Source: Termitomyces sp. T153
Lineage: Eukaryota; Basidiomycota; Agaricomycetes; Agaricales; Lyophyllaceae
DNA length: 64,000 nt
NCBI GenBank assembly: GCA_018296165.2
Contig: JACKQL020000153.1
Location: forward strand, 1-64,000
Reading direction: 5' to 3'
Shown here in pieces: positions 56,138 through 64,000 of the stretch. The position numbers and the translations under genes were made by a program. The notes under the pieces are model-generated. The model had not been told where the DNA came from. It ran no database searches and saw only the letters and a program-made list of their open reading frames with translations. The first letter of the stretch is position 1; the number at the start of each line of letters is the position of its first letter.

Positions 56138-58570
56138 ATGCTCTCTGCAAGTATCTGGGCTCTTTATTTCGTTATCGGCGTGGCACGCGCTGCCCTCCCC
56201 GCATGCCCTAACACTGTCAATGCTGAATACGACTTCATCGTTGTTGGTGCTGGAGCTGGAGGTGGACCCCTTGCATCCCGTCTCGCAGAATCCGGATATT
56301 CAGGTCAACCTCTAGCATGATTCTCGTGCTTGAGACTTGCTAACACCCACTTTTAGTTCTCCTTGTCGATGCTGGCCATGATACGGTTAATTTCAATACG
56401 ACAATTCCAGCTTACAATATTCGGTCACTTGAAGGTAAATTGAGCGTGCTGGTTCTGGAACACAACTTATATCGTCGATCTTTCAAGATCCGCAAATCGA
56501 GCTTAATTATACCTATCAAGAATTCCCCGATGGATTTCCGGTCACGAGAAATGACCAATGGTGGGCTATTGTGGGCTTTGGTACATACAATATACTGAAC
56601 AGAAGTTGTCAGGTATCCCAGGGCTCGCGCACTTGGAGGTTCGACGGTAAGTGGACCAATTGAAAATGGACTTGAAAAGTGGACTTGCCACTTTACTCCA
56701 AAGATCCATAATGCCATGGTCAACATCATTGCTGGCACCCGACAAGATTATGATAGGCTTGCAATCATGTTCAACGATCAGACGTGGTCGAGAGACAATA
56801 TGCAAAACTACTTCCGCCGCATTGAGGACAATCTCTATCTTGTACCCCTCTTGGCTCCAGATCATGGTTTTGATGGGTGGATGAAGACCAGCACTCTCCC
56901 AGTGGATGTTTTCGTTGCCAATCCAACCTTTCTAGGTCCGTTGTTTTATTGTATTTCTGAAAGTACCCTGATCCAAAATCTTCAGATGCGCAAGTCACGG
57001 CACTCTTCGCGTCTCTTCTTTTGGCTGGCCTTCCGATTTTAGACCTCAATGACTTGGCAGGCGACGCAGCAACTGGCGTCAACACTATCAGTGTCACTGT
57101 GGATGAGACTCACCAGCGATCCTCGGTACGCGGAAGGTTAGCAGCTGTTCAGCAATCTCATCCCGGACAACTTCACCTTTCATTGGACACACTTGCTACA
57201 AAGATCCTCCTGTGTAACTCTGATTCAAACATAACGGCTTATGGCGTCCAGATTGCGCCTGGGGCTGCCTTGCCGGTCGCCAGTAATTTCAACGGAAAGG
57301 TTACCCTCCATGTTCAGAATGTCACGTCAAGACACGAAGTGATCATCAGTGCTGGTGTGTTTCAGACCCCCCAACTTGTGAGTCAATTTCAGATTGCAGA
57401 GTGTTGTGCCTTTCATTCAGATGACCTTAGCTCATGCTCTCTGGGATCGGTGACGAGTCTCAGCTTTCACAATTTGGAATAGAATCCGTAGTGCATCTTC
57501 CAGGTGTTGGCAACAATCTACAAGGTATTTGATTCTCGATAACTTGGGATCAATCAAGTACATGAAATTCTCAGATCACGACGAAGTTGCAGTCAACTGG
57601 CGTTTAAAGAATAACTTTACTTTGCTCAATGGCTGTACATTCCTTTCAGACCCTATCAAGGACCCCTGTCTACAGGATTGGCTCACTTCTGATCATGAAA
57701 ATGCTTATGCCTTCGCTGGAATTTTTGATGCTGTTATAACACAATCATCTTCTAGCCTACCTGCACCAGACATCCTGACCTATTACATCCCTGCCCTTTT
57801 TCCTGGTTTCTTTAGAGGTATCTCTGACCAGATGATCTGATTTGATTCTCTTACCTTCAATAGGAGTCCCACAGGAAGTGGCCGACAATCCCAACTGCCT
57901 GACAGCAGTTGTTCTCAAAGGACATCCCTCTTCGAGGGGCATGGTAAAATTGACAGGATCACATCCGCAAGACCCCTTAGACATACAGAAGTTACACTTC
58001 CAGGCTCCTGGCGGGCCTGCAGATATCGCTGCAATTCGAGACGCCATTAAGCGTGCCAGGAGCTTCGTGGAGTCGACACCAATTGGACTTCTTGTGGACA
58101 CTGAAATTGCTCCTGGATCTAATGTAACGACAGATGATGAAATCGAGAACTTCATATACAACCGTGTCTTTGGTGGGAACTTATTTGGCACCCACTGACA
58201 GTTCATGCCTTCTTTGATTCTAATCTCTCTTATAATTCAGGTCATCATGCTTGTTGCACCAATGCAATTGGCCCAGATGACGGTCAGTAACCGCGAAGAC
58301 CAATATTAATCAGGAAACTCGTATTAATTACAGTTCTAGACCCTAATGCCGTCCTCGATGGAAATTTTAAAGTGAGAGGGGTGGACAAGCTTCGAGTTGT
58401 TGATGTCAGCGCTTGGCCTAATGTTCCCGGATTTTTCATTACTACTCCGACCTATATGGTAAGCAATTTGAAGCTAATGTGGATAAACTATGATTCATGG
58501 GAACTTCTTCCAGAACTCTGAAAAGGCAGCTGATGTCATACTTGCAGCCGCTGCAGTACGCGCTGTGTAG
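56138..58570 (+). CDS. Secreted GMC-family FAD oxidoreductase
   Basis: A flavoenzyme of the glucose-methanol-choline family, probably oxidising an alcohol or sugar outside the cell; the substrate is not predictable. Twelve exons in consistent phase give 559 aa: 56138-56303, 56357-56434, 56488-56560, 56613-56646, 56704-56935, 56986-57377, 57431-57524, 57575-57817, 57864-58172, 58241-58282, 58334-58458 and 58514-58570. The signal peptide ends near ARA (residue 19). The ADP-binding fold YDFIVVGAGAGGGPLASRLA spans 31-50. The GMC signature region RARALGGSTIHNAMVN begins near 54 codons after the fold, and HEVIISAGVFQTPQLLMLSGIG is complete. The active-site His pair lies in GHHACC (486-491). The second catalytic position, usually His or Asn, lies in NVPGFFITTPTYM (529-541) and appears to be Phe. 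No lesion is seen. Confidence 0.92.
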
Positions 58571-63338
<4,768 letters not shown>

Positions 63339-63544
63339 CTGAGGCTTGGAGCTTCGAAGGGTCAGGCAGAGCCTGAGTCCTTTATCTTATTCGAAAACGC
63401 GGCAGCGAAAACGCCGCTTGCTCAACGTTCCTTGTGGAATGGTCACGACGTGACCTAACGCGTAAGTGACAATTGTGTTCCGAACTCCGACGGTTTCCGT
63501 TTTTCACTAAACAGCCGTGAACAATTGACTGTCTTGTTCATACA
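63339..63544. promoter_or_regulatory. Bidirectional promoter region SMC3/COQ4
   Basis: Only 206 bp separate the divergent start codons, so the two housekeeping genes very likely share a promoter. It is CpG-rich (ACGCGTAAGTGAC near 63458, CGTCGTGACC-type repeats). No TATA box is evident. Confidence 0.55.
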
Positions 63545-64000
63545 ATGCTTGCCTTGGCCAGAATTACAAGGATACGAAACATAAGCGGACCTACTTTCCG
63601 AAATTCAGCCCTTTTTCTCCAGCACAGGCAAAATGCATCTGTCAACCTGGCACGATCCAGTAGCACCGCACCAGCTTACGAAGGCCACCTTCCGTTGAAT
63701 TGGTTTCAAAACGCAGTGTTGGCTGTAGGATCTGCATTCATGTCTTTAGCCGATCCCCGAAGAGGTGGTAAGTACCCTCAGTTTAATGTCCGGATGCCTC
63801 GGTCAAATACAAAATCGCAAGACATGATTGCTGCTCTTGGCGAAACCACCGCTGGATCCAGCTTGCCTCGCCTACGAGATGCTATGCTTGGTAGTTCGGA
63901 AGGACGGAGGATTCTCAGGGACAGGCCAAGAGTTAACTCCACCACCATTGACATGTATCAATTGGCACGATATCCTGAAGGAACGTTTGGACGAGCATAC
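63545..64000 (+). CDS. COQ4: Ubiquinone biosynthesis protein COQ4, 5' part
   Basis: Mitochondrial inner-membrane scaffold and C1-processing protein of coenzyme Q biosynthesis. ATG 63545; exon 1 runs 63545-63767 and a 54-bp intron covers 63768-63821. Exon 2 runs past the window end. The N-terminus is Arg/Ser-rich without acids (MLALARITRIRNISG...), a good mitochondrial presequence. The mature start HLPLNWFQNAVLAVGSAFMS is followed by LADPRRGDMIAALGETT and LPRLRDAML. RILRDRPRVNSTTIDM and LPEGTFGRAY-type sequence reach the edge. These are COQ4 hallmarks. The metal-binding HDxxH motif lies beyond the window. No lesion is seen in the visible 134 codons. Confidence 0.95.
   Translation, partial: MLALARITRIRNISGPTFRNSALFLQHRQNASVNLARSSSTAPAYEGHLPLNWFQNAVLAVGSAFMSLADPRRGGKYPQFNVRMPRSNTKSQDMIAALGETTAGSSLPRLRDAMLGSSEGRRILRDRPRVNSTTIDMYQLARYPEGTFGRAY

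Noticed and set aside
57757..58206. A 149-codon minus-strand frame
   Set aside because: It is the shadow of GMC exons 8 and 9, whose plus-strand phases and domains are consistent.

Overview
The window comes from a filamentous basidiomycete, most likely an agaricomycete. Intact genes are cut by many short introns (about 40-70 bp) with GT-AG ends. The gene set is fungal: the cohesin subunit SMC3, mitochondrial COQ4, a secreted multi-exon GMC oxidoreductase, a RidA protein and an ACS-type MFS transporter relic. The rest is the Ty3/gypsy, Ty1/copia, LINE, Helitron and KDZ wreckage typical of TE-rich mushroom genomes. I cannot name the species.

Layout. 1-3380: decayed LINE carrying a small inverted-repeat insertion. 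3381-6477: gene-free debris with a SINE-like head. 6478-15746: three Helitrons joined head to tail, one with Rep and helicase and two short ones. Each ends in the same 59-bp minisatellite plus terminal hairpin. 15747-20080: a small CpG-normal island with an MFS pseudogene and an intact divergent ridA-like gene. 20080-54310: a 34-kb nest of retroelements. It holds two copies of one gypsy family (20.9-23.5 and 50.9-52.8 kb), a decayed basidiomycete multicopy gene, and one copia element whose 3' half is now inverted. It also holds a second gypsy family with ~1.1-kb LTRs, one LTR of which is split in two, a KDZ transposase tail, and an uncharacterised repeated gene. 54310-64000: ordinary gene-dense DNA with GMC oxidoreductase (+), SMC3 (-) and COQ4 (+, cut by the window end).

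Across the repeats, CpG is scarce to the eye, and many reading-frame stops are CGA to TGA. In the most complete gypsy, four predicted catalytic Asp codons have become Asn by a change that fits CpG to CpA. This suggests methylation-linked or RIP-like CpG decay. Host segments keep normal CpG.

The most unusual observations are: the seamless Helitron tandem array; a Cys-rich/coiled-coil ORF encoded antisense between pol and the 3' LTR in two copies of one gypsy family; and breakpoints (a copia in two inverted halves, one LTR in two complementary halves) that let the order of nested insertion and inversion be read. All exon boundaries for GMC, SMC3, RidA and COQ4 were derived by hand from splice signals and reading phase.
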